From positions 124,001 to 188,000 of the forward strand of contig NZ_AP025470.1 in the NCBI RefSeq assembly GCF_024347375.1: a DNA stretch of 64,000 nt. The letters are read 5' to 3'. Positions within the stretch are counted from its first letter, which is position 1; each line of letters begins with the position of its first letter. The position numbers and the translations under genes were made by a program. Positions 8,996 to 31,281 of this stretch are shown piece by piece. The notes below the pieces were generated by a model. The model made no database searches. It was given only the letters and a program-made list of their open reading frames with translations, and had not been told where the DNA came from. The stretch is from Vibrio coralliirubri. Lineage in GTDB: Bacteria; Pseudomonadota; Gammaproteobacteria; Enterobacterales; Vibrionaceae.

Positions 8996-10105
8996 TTATG
9001 CTTTGCGCTCTAAGAACACACCCGCTTCCATGTGGTGGGTGTAAGGGAACTGGTCAAATAGAGCAAAACGAGTGATATCGTGTGTTTCGCTTAGAATGTC
9101 TAGGTTCTCTTTCAATGTTTCAGGGTTACAAGAGATGTACATGATGCGCTCGTAGCCTTGAACCATCTTACAAGTATCAACATCCATACCTGAACGCGGT
9201 GGATCAACAAAGATAGTGTTGCAGTTGTAGCTCTTAAGATCGATGTTCGCTTGCTGTAGACGACGGAACTCACGCTTACCTTCCATTGCTACGGTAAAAT
9301 CTTCTGCAGACATGCGGATGATCTGAACATTTTTAATGTTGTTCGCCGCGATGTTGTATTGCGCAGATTCTACTGACGGCTTCGCCAGTTCTGTTGCCAG
9401 TACACGCTCGAAGTTTTGTGCCAGCGCTAATGAGAAGTTACCGTTACCACAGTAAAGCTCAAGCAAGTCGCCTTTGCTGTCTTGAGTACAGTCGACAGCC
9501 CATTCCAACATTTTCTCTGCTACTTTGCCGTTTGGTTGAGTAAAGCTGTTCTCTACTTGCTGGTAGATGTAGCTATCACCATTCACGTCTAGCTTTTCAA
9601 TGACGTAGTCGCGGTCCAGTACGATTTTCATCTTACGCGCACGACCAATCAGGTTTAGGTTAAAACCTTCATCGTTCAATTGCTGCTTCAGTGCTTTAGC
9701 ATCTTGAATCCACTGTTCACCTAATTGACGGTGGTAAAGCAGTGACACCAAAATCTCGCCGCTTAATGTAGAAAGGAAATCTACTTGGAATAGCTTGTGG
9801 CGTAGAGAGTGGTTGTCCTTCATTGCATCTGTTAATAGAGGCATTAGGTCATTGATAAGACGGCTAGCTGCAGGGAACTGGTCTACGCGGTATTTTTCTT
9901 TAGTCTCTTGATTGAACATGACGTAATACATATCGTCACCTTCATGCCACACGCGGAACTCAGCACGCATGCGGTAGTGTTGCTCTGGAGATTCATACAC
10001 TTCCAGTTCAGGCACATCATATTCTGAGAACATTTCTGTAAGACGCTCTGTCTTTTCTGCCAGTTGTTCTTGGTAGCGTTGCGGGTTTACATCTAAATTC
10101 GCCAT
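8996..10105 (-). CDS. trmA: tRNA (uracil-5-)-methyltransferase TrmA
   Basis: TrmA makes the 5-methyluridine (ribothymidine) at position 54 of the tRNA T loop. The protein has 369 residues; the E. coli enzyme has 366. Visible motifs are the SAM-binding [26 protein letters not shown], and the nucleophilic cysteine in YISCNPETL near residue 330. The closing EAGVFLERK block is complete. It is convergent with yijD and its start lies upstream of, and divergent from, the btuB riboswitch, as in E. coli. Confidence 0.96.
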   Translation of the reverse strand: MANLDVNPQRYQEQLAEKTERLTEMFSEYDVPELEVYESPEQHYRMRAEFRVWHEGDDMYYVMFNQETKEKYRVDQFPAASRLINDLMPLLTDAMKDNHSLRHKLFQVDFLSTLSGEILVSLLYHRQLGEQWIQDAKALKQQLNDEGFNLNLIGRARKMKIVLDRDYVIEKLDVNGDSYIYQQVENSFTQPNGKVAEKMLEWAVDCTQDSKGDLLELYCGNGNFSLALAQNFERVLATELAKPSVESAQYNIAANNIKNVQIIRMSAEDFTVAMEGKREFRRLQQANIDLKSYNCNTIFVDPPRSGMDVDTCKMVQGYERIMYISCNPETLKENLDILSETHDITRFALFDQFPYTHHMEAGVFLERKA

Positions 10106-10264
10106 TGTTATGCCTTTTGCTGTCGTGCTTTTAAATCAAGAGCGCAGATTTTATTCAATCACAGGCGCTTGTCCAGTGTTGAGAGCCATTCAATGTAAAT
10201 CGACCATGAAAACTATAGCTTATAACAATCTTAGACTAGACAAATGATTCAGAGGTCAATACTA

Positions 10265-10475
10265 TCTTCGGCAAGCTGGTGTCATTTAGATGTATAGATG
10301 GCTGAAGAGGGAATCTGGTGTAAATCCAGAACTGACGCGCAGCGGTAAAAGAGAACGAGTATTCATAAGACACTGCAAATAGCTTTTTGTGGGAAGTCGA
10401 ATATTAGGTAACCATAAGGGTTGTGCTCTTGAGTCCGAATACCTGCCAGCGGCCAAACCATAAGATGTGGTTTGG
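10265..10475 (+). promoter_or_regulatory. Cobalamin (adenosylcobalamin) riboswitch controlling btuB
   Basis: The conserved elements of the class are present: GGAATCTGGTG (10310-10320), CTGACGCGCAGCGGTAA (10332-10348) and the B12 box GAGTCCGAATACCTGCC (10431-10447). A hairpin with arms CCAAACCA (10453-10460) and TGGTTTGG (10468-10475) follows, about 20 bases before the ribosome-binding site TAGGA (10493-10497). This layout suits control of translation start by folding. Outer boundaries are approximate. Confidence 0.92.
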
Positions 10476-10504
10476 TAGGACTTTACGCGATTTAGGATCA
10501 CAAC

Positions 10505-12355
10505 ATGAACAAATCCCTTTTAGCGGTTGCTGTAGCATCGCTGCTTTCACCTATCTCCAATTTACACGCCCAACAAGCATCTGCCGACGAAACCATGGTG
10601 GTGACGGCTAACCGCTTTGATCAAGTTGATGGCGCAGTATTAGCGCAAACTGTAGTGGTTACCAAAGAAGACATTTCAAAACTTCAAGCAAATAGCCTTA
10701 TTGACGTTTTTCGAACGTTGCCAAGCGTTGAAGTTGCTCAATATGGTGGTCGCGGGCAAACAGCCTCATTCTATGTGCGAGGCGGTAGTTCTTCTCAAGT
10801 TCTAGTCTTAATGGATGGAACTCGCTTACCAAGAGCTATGATGGGTGGTGTTGATTTTAACTCTTTGCCAGTTAACTCAATTGAACGAATTGAATTCATT
10901 CGTGGCGCGCGCGCCTCTATATATGGTTCAGAAGCTATTTCTGGTGTCATCAATATTATTACTAGAGCAGATGTGAATGAGAATGCCGTTAAAGTGTATG
11001 GCGGGTATGGCACAAACAATCATTATGTAACCTCCTTAGCTGCTCTGCATAAAATTGATGATAACCAACATATTAAAGCTGTTGTTGGTTATGAAAAGGA
11101 TGATGGATTTAATGTTAAGCCGATTGAAGGTATCAATGATGGTGATGAGCACGGCTTTGAGTCATACAATTTAAATATTGGCTACCAAAACCAGCTAACC
11201 AAGACAGTTAATGCCTTTGTTAATGTTGTGGCTTATGACAACGAAGGTGAGTACGACAATAGCTCGGCAGCTTCTCCTTGGGGGCCTGCTCGACATGAAG
11301 AAAAAGTTGGCCGAACTGAATTTCGTTCAATCAATACAAACTTGGCTTATAACGAAGATAACCTCACTTCAACGTTAGATCTTACTTATGCAGAGCAAGA
11401 CAACTACGATTATATTGTAGGTAAGAGTAAGAAGAGTGGCGGTATCACATCGATTAACCAAATCAATGCTGCTTGGTTGAATTCATACCGAGTAAACGAG
11501 CAGTTGGCTTTGGGTGGTGGTTTAGATTATCGACGTGAAGAGTTAGATGAAGGGTATACAGGTTCTAGTTACTACAAACCTGAAGAAAACCCTCGTGAAA
11601 ACTATGGTGTGAGTGTTATTAGTCAATACACCATAGATAGCTGGACACTTGAAGCAAGTGCTCGAAATGATGAGAACAGCCAATATGGAAACAATACGAC
11701 GTGGCAAGCAGCGGCGGGTTGGGCATTCCTTGATAATTATGAGCTTAAAGCGAGTCATGGTACTGCATTTAGAGCACCTACGTTTTTAGACTTATATTAC
11801 CCAGGTTACGAAGCTCCTAATCTAAAAGCAGAAGACTCTCAAAATACAGAGTTAACACTTGAAGGCACACATTCTTATCTAGATTGGTCTATTACTGGCT
11901 TTATCAACAAGATTGATAACATGTTGATGTGGCAGGGGGCTGGCATGACCAATATTGGTGAAGCTGAAATCAAAGGTGTTGAACTGGGTTTAGGTTTTGA
12001 TACTTCAATCGTTACACACCAGTTTTACTTAGATTGGAAAGATCCAGTAGATAAGTCTAATGGTAAAGAGCAGCAATTAGCATACCGTTCTAAACAAGGC
12101 GCTAAATGGAACGCCTTTGCTGAGTTAGGTGATTGGGTTCTGGGCTCTCAGTATCTTTATCAAGGTGAGCGTTTTAATGGTACGACACGATTAGCAAGCT
12201 ACAGTCTTTGGAATTTTACTGCTGAGTACGCAGTTTCGGCAGATCTTAAGGTGAAAGGGAAACTGAGTAACGCATTCGATAAAGATTATGAAATGTATAG
12301 TGGTTACGCGACACCGGGTCGTGAATACTTCGTATCAGCATCTTATCAATTCTAA
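10505..12355 (+). CDS. btuB: TonB-dependent vitamin B12 receptor BtuB
   Basis: BtuB is a 22-strand outer-membrane barrel that imports cobalamin with energy from TonB. The protein has 616 residues. A signal peptide ends near residue 22 (NLHA|QQ), the TonB box is ETMVVTA (about 29-35), the plug domain has [19 protein letters not shown] and [15 protein letters not shown], and the barrel ends with the C-terminal Phe (SASYQF). The cobalamin riboswitch directly upstream supports this substrate over other TonB ligands. The gene lies between trmA and murI as in E. coli, with one extra gene before murI. Confidence 0.95.
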   Translation: MNKSLLAVAVASLLSPISNLHAQQASADETMVVTANRFDQVDGAVLAQTVVVTKEDISKLQANSLIDVFRTLPSVEVAQYGGRGQTASFYVRGGSSSQVLVLMDGTRLPRAMMGGVDFNSLPVNSIERIEFIRGARASIYGSEAISGVINIITRADVNENAVKVYGGYGTNNHYVTSLAALHKIDDNQHIKAVVGYEKDDGFNVKPIEGINDGDEHGFESYNLNIGYQNQLTKTVNAFVNVVAYDNEGEYDNSSAASPWGPARHEEKVGRTEFRSINTNLAYNEDNLTSTLDLTYAEQDNYDYIVGKSKKSGGITSINQINAAWLNSYRVNEQLALGGGLDYRREELDEGYTGSSYYKPEENPRENYGVSVISQYTIDSWTLEASARNDENSQYGNNTTWQAAAGWAFLDNYELKASHGTAFRAPTFLDLYYPGYEAPNLKAEDSQNTELTLEGTHSYLDWSITGFINKIDNMLMWQGAGMTNIGEAEIKGVELGLGFDTSIVTHQFYLDWKDPVDKSNGKEQQLAYRSKQGAKWNAFAELGDWVLGSQYLYQGERFNGTTRLASYSLWNFTAEYAVSADLKVKGKLSNAFDKDYEMYSGYATPGREYFVSASYQF

Positions 12356-12364
12356 TTTTCACCT

Positions 12365-12387
12365 AAACCGCCTTCGGGCGGTTTTTT
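12365..12387 (+). terminator. Rho-independent terminator after btuB
   Basis: ACCGCC (12367-12372), loop TTCG and GGCGGT (12377-12382) are followed by a T-rich tract. It lies ten bases past the btuB stop and just before the next start codon, so the downstream gene may depend on read-through or its own promoter. Confidence 0.85.
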
Positions 12388-12403
12388 CTTATTGGGTATA
12401 TCA

Positions 12404-13069
12404 ATGAAAAAGAAAGTCGTCATAAGTTGGTCATCAGGCAAAGACTCTACATTAACGCTAGAGCGTCTAATTGAAAGCTCCGAATATGAAGTTGTTGCTC
12501 TCTATACGACATATGTTGGAGATGAAGTTCCTTTCCAAGTGACTCCGATTGATGTTGTTGCCATGCAGGCGCAATTAGTCGGTTTGCCATTAATCACGAT
12601 TGAGCTGCCGGAAGTGTTTCCTAGTAATGAGATCTATCAAAGTACGATTGTTACGGCGCTTAAAGGTTCTGGCTTATCTATCGATGCCGTGGCATTTGGC
12701 GATATGTTTTGCAATGGCATTGCTGATTACCGAAGAAGTTATATAGAACCTGCGGGTTGGGAATGTGTATTTCCTTTAATGGGAGAGAGTAGCCAAGCAC
12801 TGGCTCAAGAAATCATAGATAGAGGAATCGAAACCTTTCTCGTCACTGTCGATAGCGATGCATTAGACATGGCCTATTGCGGGAAAGAATACACGCCTGA
12901 GCTAATTGACAGTTTGCCAAGTCACGTCGACCCATGTGGTGAAGATGGTGAGTTTCATACCTTAGTAACGTCAGCGCCATGCTTTAAAGGAAAGCTTAAG
13001 ATAGAGCTAGAAAATGCAGAGCAGGGTGAGCGCTTTGTGCATCAACGCTACCGAGCTTGTATTATGTAG
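12404..13069 (+). CDS. PP-loop ATPase, Dph6/MJ0570-like (diphthine-ammonia ligase family)
   Basis: This is a predicted adenine-nucleotide alpha-hydrolase of 221 residues. The PP-loop is SWSSGKDS (about 8-15). Later blocks typical of the MJ0570/Dph6 group are VAFGDMFCNGIADYRRSYIEPAG, split here as GDMFCNGIADYR and IEPAGWECVFPL, plus DPCGEDGEFHTLV. Archaeal and eukaryotic relatives amidate diphthine, but bacteria lack diphthamide, so the bacterial role is not established. An in-frame TTG at 12392 abuts the btuB terminator; the ATG at 12404 is preferred. Its place after the B12 receptor hints at a cofactor link, with no direct support. Confidence 0.75.
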   Translation: MKKKVVISWSSGKDSTLTLERLIESSEYEVVALYTTYVGDEVPFQVTPIDVVAMQAQLVGLPLITIELPEVFPSNEIYQSTIVTALKGSGLSIDAVAFGDMFCNGIADYRRSYIEPAGWECVFPLMGESSQALAQEIIDRGIETFLVTVDSDALDMAYCGKEYTPELIDSLPSHVDPCGEDGEFHTLVTSAPCFKGKLKIELENAEQGERFVHQRYRACIM

Positions 13070-13135
13070 AGTGATGATTGGCGAAAACTAAGTGAAGGGG
13101 TATCATTGCTGCGGAACTTCTTACAGGTAATGGTT

Positions 13136-13936
13136 GTGTCGGAAAGCATACAAAAAAACATATTGGTCTTTGATTCTGGTGTTGGCGGTCTCTCTGTATA
13201 TAAAGAGATAAGCCAGTTACTACCCAATCACAACTATATCTATGTATTCGATAACGAGGCTTACCCATATGGTGAGCTCGATCAGCAAGTCCTCATTCAG
13301 CGAGTCCAAAATATCGTGGCCAGTTTTGTGGCTAGTCACGCTATTGATATCGTGGTGATAGCTTGTAATACGGCCAGTACTATAGTCCTGCCTACACTTC
13401 GCGCTAATAACCTTACCCCTATTGTCGGTGTTGTCCCAGCAATCAAACCTGCCTCGTTACTGGCAAATAAAGCGGTTGGCCTTATTGCGACTCCCGCGAC
13501 GATTACTCGTGAATACACACACGAGCTCATCAAAAACTTCTCGAGTAATAAAAGAGTAGAGCTGTTGGGTTCTACTCGGCTGGTGGATATGGCCGAAGAT
13601 AAACTCAGAGGTGAGGAGATTAGCCTTGAAGAGTTACAGCAAATCCTTCAACCGATGATCAACACAATTGATGTAGCCGTATTAGGGTGTACTCATTTCC
13701 CACTGATCAAATCTGAGATTCAACAAGTACTGGGTGAAAGTGTAGTGCTAATAGATTCTGGTAAAGCGATAGCTAAGCGGGTTCAAGATTTGTTGGGTTT
13801 GGAAAGCATTAATAAAGAAGAGGGAGTGCGTGAGGCTTTTTGTAGTGCACTTCCTAAAAAAGAAAGTGCACTAAATAGTATGTTAAAGCAGTTAGGGTTT
13901 AGCTCAGTTCAGATTCGTCCGCTTCAGGATGTTTAG
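13136..13936 (+). CDS. murI: Glutamate racemase MurI
   Basis: MurI converts L- to D-glutamate for peptidoglycan. The family motifs are all present: FDSGVGGLS with the catalytic-site Asp and Ser, ACNTAS with the first catalytic cysteine, and GCTHFP with the second. Start choice is uncertain: the GTG at 13136 lies eight bases after CAGG (13124-13127), while an ATG at 13130 is only two bases away, so I used the GTG (266 residues). The 3' end overlaps the convergent RRM gene by 38 bases. In E. coli murI also lies between btuB and an rRNA operon. Confidence 0.93.
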   Translation: MSESIQKNILVFDSGVGGLSVYKEISQLLPNHNYIYVFDNEAYPYGELDQQVLIQRVQNIVASFVASHAIDIVVIACNTASTIVLPTLRANNLTPIVGVVPAIKPASLLANKAVGLIATPATITREYTHELIKNFSSNKRVELLGSTRLVDMAEDKLRGEEISLEELQQILQPMINTIDVAVLGCTHFPLIKSEIQQVLGESVVLIDSGKAIAKRVQDLLGLESINKEEGVREAFCSALPKKESALNSMLKQLGFSSVQIRPLQDV

Positions 13937-14351
13937 GATCATTTGCAACACGTACTTTTAAAGTGCGTTGCATGTAATCTTTATCGTTAAGTGCAGAGAT
14001 TGCATGATTCACATCATTACTTGCCATAACAACAAATCCAAAGCCTCTTCTTTTTCCAGTACGTTTGTCTTTCATTAAACGTACTGCAAATACTTCACCA
14101 TGCTCTGAGAATAATTCACGTACATGTGATTCGTTCGCTTTGTATGGAAGGTTACCCACATAAAGTGTTTTGGTTGAAGCCTTAGGTTCTGAATCTGATT
14201 TTGAGTCGGTGCTTGAAAAGTTAACAACAAAAGCGGAAGCCAAGACACCAAGGATAAAGGTAATTGCAGGCGATATATCTACCTGAGAGAAAACAATGCC
14301 GCCTAATACAGCCAGTGCGACAATTAACAACATCGATTTTTTTGAGTTCAT
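13899..14351 (-). CDS. Membrane-anchored RRM-type RNA-binding protein
   Basis: The product has 150 residues. Two hydrophobic segments (about 7-22 and 28-45) form an N-terminal hairpin or anchor, a Ser/Asp/Lys-rich linker follows, and a single RNA-recognition motif covers about 62-136. RNP2 is LYVGNL (63-68) and RNP1 is KRRGFGFV (100-107), with the key aromatics Y64, F104 and F106. This predicts RNA binding at the cytoplasmic face of the inner membrane. The target is unknown. It is transcribed towards murI and overlaps its 3' end. It lies directly upstream of, and divergent from, the rRNA operon array. Confidence 0.85.
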   Translation of the reverse strand: MNSKKSMLLIVALAVLGGIVFSQVDISPAITFILGVLASAFVVNFSSTDSKSDSEPKASTKTLYVGNLPYKANESHVRELFSEHGEVFAVRLMKDKRTGKRRGFGFVVMASNDVNHAISALNDKDYMQRTLKVRVANDPKHPEADESELS

Positions 14352-14542
14352 ATCGGAATACTACATATTAATAAACGAAATAGACGCATCTACCATTAAC
14401 AAAATAGACACATGAATCTTACGTTCATGGCTTCCATTTTTCCAATGTATTGCTGTGATACGTCTCAAATGTTTAGTTTTTATTCGAAAAATGCGGATCT
14501 GGTGGCTTTTTAGGCGAACAAAACTTTTATTTCAAAAAGCCC

Positions 14543-14570
14543 TTGTGCTCCATCTCAATCTCTCTATAAT
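14543..14570 (+). promoter_or_regulatory. rRNA promoter P1 of operon 1
   Basis: TTGTGC (14543-14548), a 16-base spacer and TATAAT (14565-14570) are followed by GCCGCC and GACACGGAG, closely resembling the E. coli rrn P1 start region. The stretch upstream (about 14510-14540) is AT-rich, as expected for an UP element. P1-type promoters are the growth-rate and ppGpp-regulated ones. Confidence 0.8.
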
Positions 14571-14645
14571 GCCGCCTCACCGACACGGAGTGAGACGAAA
14601 GTCACACGGCGAAATCGGTAGAGAAAAAGAGTTTGAAAATAACCC

Positions 14646-14673
14646 TTGACTCTCAAAGTGGTGCAGGTATAGT
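14646..14673 (+). promoter_or_regulatory. rRNA promoter P2 of operon 1
   Basis: TTGACT (14646-14651), a 16-base spacer and TATAGT (14668-14673) are followed by the GC-rich discriminator ACGCACCCC. The distance to P1, about 103 bases, and the TTGACTCT start resemble E. coli rrn P2. Confidence 0.8.
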
Positions 14674-14715
14674 ACGCACCCCTAGCGACTGAGATGTGAA
14701 TCACAAAACGCTAGC

Positions 14716-14726
14716 GCTCTTTAACA
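14716..14726 (+). promoter_or_regulatory. boxA antitermination site, 16S leader of operon 1
   Basis: GCTCTTTAACA matches the rrn boxA core bound by NusB-S10 in antitermination complexes. The same sequence precedes every 16S and 23S gene in this window. Confidence 0.85.
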
Positions 14727-14959
14727 ATTTAAACCTATCAATCTGTGTGGGCACTCGTTGATGAATATCAAAACGTTTTATCGTTAGATAAAACAGATTC
14801 TTCGGAATCAAAATTGATTTCAATGAACTGAGTGACCAATTCGTTTAACTACTTGTAGTTATTCGGCACAGTCAATTCATTACCATTCTGTTGGAATGGT
14901 AATAGCTTTAAAATTACATAGTAGTTTTGAAGTCAGTATTCGTTGAGTCACAAAATCTT

Positions 14960-16514
<1,555 letters not shown>

Positions 16515-16576
16515 TACGAAGATATGCACGATGAGTACCCACACAGATTGATGGTTTAGATTTAGTTAAAGCCAGA

Positions 16577-16615
16577 GCTTTAATTAATAACGTAAGTTAT
16601 TGATTAAAGCTTTTT
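16577..16615 (+). other. Terminator-like hairpin inside the tRNA-less 16S-23S spacer
   Basis: GCTTTAATTAATAAC (16577-16591) and GTTATTGATTAAAGC (16596-16610) pair over 15 positions with one G-U, capped by the GNRA-type loop GTAA and followed by TTTTT. It stands where the other operons carry tRNAs. It resembles an intrinsic terminator, although boxA-dependent antitermination should let polymerase through; an RNase III-like processing role is an alternative. Confidence 0.6.
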
Positions 16616-16622
16616 GCTTTAT

Positions 16623-16633
16623 GCTCTTTAACA
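16623..16633 (+). promoter_or_regulatory. boxA, 23S-proximal spacer of operon 1
   Basis: GCTCTTTAACA recurs before the 23S gene, eight bases after the T-tract of the spacer hairpin. This placement would favour read-through into 23S. Confidence 0.8.
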
Positions 16634-16867
16634 ATTTGGAAAGCTGACTGATTGATTACTTACGAGTAATTCAATCAAATTTAAAAGTTCTCAATGTTTA
16701 TCTTTCATTAGATAAACACAACAAACACATTCAAGTGTCTTGTATTCGAATCAAATTTATTTGATTCACAATTGAGTCCGGCAAACAGTCATTGAGAATT
16801 AACCCTTCTTAATGACAACCAAAAACCTTGGTTAGTTGCCATACACTAAGACCCTTTCGGGTTGTAT

Positions 16868-19761
<2,894 letters not shown>

Positions 19762-19855
19762 ACAACACCCAAGGGGTTTTGTGGACTCAAAGACAGACCT
19801 TGAATGAGTTTGAAGAGAAATAACTTTTAAATACAGTTTTCCGAATTTTAAAATT

Positions 19856-19975
19856 TGCTTGGCGACCATAGCATTGTGGACCCACCTGATTCCATGCCGA
19901 ACTCAGAAGTGAAACACAATAGCGCCGATGGTAGTGTGGGGCTTCCCCATGTGAGAGTAGGACATCGCCAGGCTT
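19856..19975 (+). rRNA. 5S ribosomal RNA, operon 1
   Basis: The 120-base gene begins TGCTTGGCGACCATAGC and ends ATCGCCAGGCTT, which pair as the terminal stem. The three 5S copies look identical. No T-tract terminator follows; only an inverted repeat at about 19982-20008 separates it from the next operon's promoter. Confidence 0.96.
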
Positions 19976-20042
19976 TAATTTCGACTTTGTCTATTAAATA
20001 GACAAGTCACCATAGAGTTCTAAGTTTTCTTAGTATTTTATG

Positions 20043-20070
20043 TTGACTTTCAAAGTAGAAAGCGTACCAT
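20043..20070 (+). promoter_or_regulatory. P2-like promoter of rRNA operon 2
   Basis: TTGACT (20043-20048), a 16-base spacer and TACCAT (20065-20070) are followed by ACGCGTCC. The -10 matches consensus at four of six positions, weaker than operon 3 (TATTAT) in an otherwise nearly identical sequence. Only 67 bases separate it from the upstream 5S, which leaves no room for a P1 like that of operon 1. Confidence 0.7.
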
Positions 20071-20107
20071 ACGCGTCCTGCTTAAGTGCTAAGGTACTGA
20101 AAGCAAA

Positions 20108-20118
20108 GCTCTTTAACA
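20108..20118 (+). promoter_or_regulatory. boxA, 16S leader of operon 2
   Basis: GCTCTTTAACA in the same position relative to 16S as in the other operons. Confidence 0.8.
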
Positions 20119-20382
20119 ATTTAAACCTATCAATCTGTGTGGGCACTCGTTGATGAATATCAAAACGTTTTATCGTTAGATAAAACAGATTCTTCGGAAT
20201 CAAAATTGATTTCAATGAACTGAGTGACCAATACGTTTAACTACTTGTAGTTAATCGGCACAGTCAATTCATTATCATTCTGTTGGAATGGTAATAGCTT
20301 TAGAATTACATGTTTCTGTTCTTTTTCGAAAGAGCGGTAAATATTAGTTTTGAAGTCAGTATTCGTTGAGTCACAAAATCTT

Positions 20383-21937
<1,555 letters not shown>

Positions 21938-22004
21938 TACGAAGATATCTTTGATGAGTACCCACACAGATTGATTAGGTTTAGAAAAGTTAAGAGACGA
22001 TATT

Positions 22005-22081
22005 GGGTCTGTAGCTCAGCTGGTTAGAGCGCTCGCCTGATAAGCGGGAGGTCGGTGGTTCAAGTCCACTCAGACCCACCA
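22005..22081 (+). tRNA. tRNA-Ile (GAT)
   Basis: The 77-base cloverleaf has acceptor GGGTCTG/CAGACCC, anticodon GAT in CTGATAA, T-loop GGTTCAAGTCC and an encoded CCA. It lies in the 16S-23S spacer of operon 2. Confidence 0.97.
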
Positions 22082-22095
22082 ATATCGACCTAGAT

Positions 22096-22171
22096 GGGGC
22101 TATAGCTCAGCTGGGAGAGCGCCTGCCTTGCACGCAGGAGGTCTGCGGTTCGATCCCGCATAGCTCCACCA
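22096..22171 (+). tRNA. tRNA-Ala (TGC)
   Basis: The 76-base cloverleaf has acceptor GGGGCTA/TAGCTCC with one wobble, anticodon TGC in CTTGCAC and an encoded CCA. It lies 14 bases after tRNA-Ile, the common Ile-Ala spacer arrangement. Confidence 0.97.
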
Positions 22172-22226
22172 TCTTTAAGTATTCTCTTAAGAGAGTCTTT
22201 AAAAATGGTTCATTTTATTGAATCAA

Positions 22227-22237
22227 GCTCTTTAACA
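22227..22237 (+). promoter_or_regulatory. boxA, 23S-proximal spacer of operon 2
   Basis: GCTCTTTAACA followed by ATTTGGAAAGCTGAC, as in the other spacers. Confidence 0.8.
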
Positions 22238-22472
22238 ATTTGGAAAGCTGACTGATTGATTTACTTACGAGTAATTTAATCAAATTTAAAAGTTCTCAAT
22301 GTTTATCTTTCATTAGATAAACACAACAAACACATTCAAGTGTCTTGTATTCGATTCAAACTTGTTTGAATCACAATTGAGTCCGGCAAACAGTCATTGA
22401 GAATTAACCCTTCTTGATGACAACCAAAAACCTTGGTTAGTTGCCATACACTAAGACCCTTTCGGGTTGTAT

Positions 22473-25366
<2,894 letters not shown>

Positions 25367-25460
25367 ACAACACCCAAGGGGTTTTGTGGACTCAAAGACA
25401 GACCTTGAATGAGTTTGAAGAGAAATAACTTTTAAATACAGTTTTCCGAATTTTAAAATT

Positions 25461-25580
25461 TGCTTGGCGACCATAGCATTGTGGACCCACCTGATTCCAT
25501 GCCGAACTCAGAAGTGAAACACAATAGCGCCGATGGTAGTGTGGGGCTTCCCCATGTGAGAGTAGGACATCGCCAGGCTT
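25461..25580 (+). rRNA. 5S ribosomal RNA, operon 2
   Basis: The 120-base copy looks identical to that of operon 1. The same inverted repeat without a T-tract follows before the operon 3 promoter. Confidence 0.96.
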
Positions 25581-25647
25581 TAATTTCGACTTTGTCTATT
25601 AAATAGACAAGTCACCATAGAGTTCTAAGTTTTCTTAGTATTTTATG

Positions 25648-25675
25648 TTGACTTTCAAAGTAGAAAGCGTATTAT
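25648..25675 (+). promoter_or_regulatory. P2-like promoter of rRNA operon 3
   Basis: TTGACT (25648-25653), a 16-base spacer and TATTAT (25670-25675) are followed by ACGCGTCC. The -10 matches consensus at five of six positions. Confidence 0.75.
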
Positions 25676-25712
25676 ACGCGTCCTGCTTGAGTGCTAAGGC
25701 ACTGAAAGCAAA

Positions 25713-25723
25713 GCTCTTTAACA
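25713..25723 (+). promoter_or_regulatory. boxA, 16S leader of operon 3
   Basis: GCTCTTTAACA in the conserved leader position. Confidence 0.8.
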
Positions 25724-25972
25724 ATTTAAACCTATCAATCTGTGTGGGCACTCGTTGATGAATGTCAAAACGTTTTATCGTTAGATAAAACAGATTCTTC
25801 GGAATCAAAATTGATTTCAATGAACTGAGTGACCAATACGTTTAACTACTTGTAGTTATTCGGCACAGTCAATTCATTATCATTCTGTTGGAATGGTAAT
25901 AGCTTTAGAATTACATGTTTACTTCGGTAAATATTAGTTTTGAAGTCAGTATTCGTTGAGTCACAAAATCTT

Positions 25973-27527
<1,555 letters not shown>

Positions 27528-27649
27528 TACGAAGATATCTTTGATGAGTACCCACACAGATTGATTAGGTTTAGAAAAGCAAAGAGATGAAGAACTCCCA
27601 AGTTCTTCGAAATTTGTTTCTACTTTTAAAGTGGAAATAAATTAGCAGT

Positions 27650-27725
27650 GTCCCGTTCGTCTAGAGGCCTAGGACACCGCCCTTTCACGGCGGTAACAGG
27701 GGTTCGACTCCCCTACGGGATACCA
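27650..27725 (+). tRNA. tRNA-Glu (TTC)
   Basis: The 76-base cloverleaf has acceptor GTCCCGT/ACGGGAT, anticodon TTC in CTTTCAC and an encoded CCA. The first acceptor pair is G1-U72 and the discriminator base is A. It is the first of three tRNAs in the operon 3 spacer. Confidence 0.95.
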
Positions 27726-27727
27726 TT

Positions 27728-27803
27728 GGGTCGTTAGCTCAGTTGGTAGAGCAGTTGACTTTTAATCAATTGGTCGCAGGTTCGAATCCTGCACGACCCA
27801 CCA
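27728..27803 (+). tRNA. tRNA-Lys (TTT)
   Basis: The 76-base cloverleaf has acceptor GGGTCGT/ACGACCC, anticodon TTT in CTTTTAA and an encoded CCA. It starts two bases after tRNA-Glu. Confidence 0.97.
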
Positions 27804-27835
27804 TTCTTTCTCCGCGAAGGAATTAAAACTATCGT

Positions 27836-27911
27836 GGGCGATTAGCTCAGTTGGGAGAGCACCTGCCTTACAAGCAGGGGGTCACTGGTTCGAGCCCGGT
27901 ATCGCCCACCA
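27836..27911 (+). tRNA. tRNA-Val (TAC)
   Basis: The 76-base cloverleaf has acceptor GGGCGAT/ATCGCCC, anticodon TAC in CTTACAA and an encoded CCA. It completes the Glu-Lys-Val spacer. Confidence 0.97.
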
Positions 27912-28020
27912 TTCTCTAAATATTCTTGGAAGTTAAATATCCAAACCACTTCTTATGTCGTTGGTTGGATTTTTCGACTGTGAGAGTCTTTAGAAAATGA
28001 ACTTCACAAGAAGTCTCATT

Positions 28021-28031
28021 GCTCTTTAACA
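28021..28031 (+). promoter_or_regulatory. boxA, 23S-proximal spacer of operon 3
   Basis: GCTCTTTAACA followed by ATTTGGAAAGCTGAC. Confidence 0.8.
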
Positions 28032-28246
28032 ATTTGGAAAGCTGACTGATTGATTACTTACGAGTAATTCAATCAAATTTAAAAGTTCTCAATGTTTATC
28101 TTTCATTAGATAAACACAACAAACACATTCAAGTGTCTTGTATTCGATTCAAACTTAGTTTGAATCACAATTGAGTCCGGCAAACAGTCATTAAGAATTA
28201 ACCCTTCTTGATGACAACCAAAAACCTTGGTTAGTTGCCATACGCT

Positions 28247-28280
28247 TATTTGTCTTCACTTTTTAAAGTGAAAGCAAATA
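28247..28280 (+). repeat. Operon-3-specific hairpin before 23S
   Basis: An imperfect hairpin with outer arms TATTTG/CAAATA and inner arms TTCACTTT/AAAGTGAA replaces a short sequence found in operons 1 and 2. It resembles the hairpin at 31282-31326 on the other side of this 23S gene. Confidence 0.55.
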
Positions 28281-28300
28281 GAAACCCTTTCGGGTTGTAT

Positions 28301-31194
<2,894 letters not shown>

Positions 31195-31281
31195 ACAACA
31201 CCCAAGGGGTTTTGTGGACTCAAAGAAATACCAAACGCTTGAATGAGTTTGATGAGATACTTTTAAATACAGTTTTCCAGA

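Noticed and set aside
14455..14649. 64-codon frame upstream of operon 1
   Set aside because: It covers the rrn P1 promoter and start region. The promoter reading explains the sequence better.
19982..20008. Intrinsic terminator after 5S of operon 1 (and its equal after operon 2)
   Set aside because: An inverted repeat is present, but no T-tract follows, so I did not call it a terminator.
27650..27725. Defective tRNA-Glu because of the G1-U72 pair and discriminator A
   Set aside because: The rest of the cloverleaf and the anticodon arm are normal, and a terminal wobble alone is weak evidence of a pseudogene.
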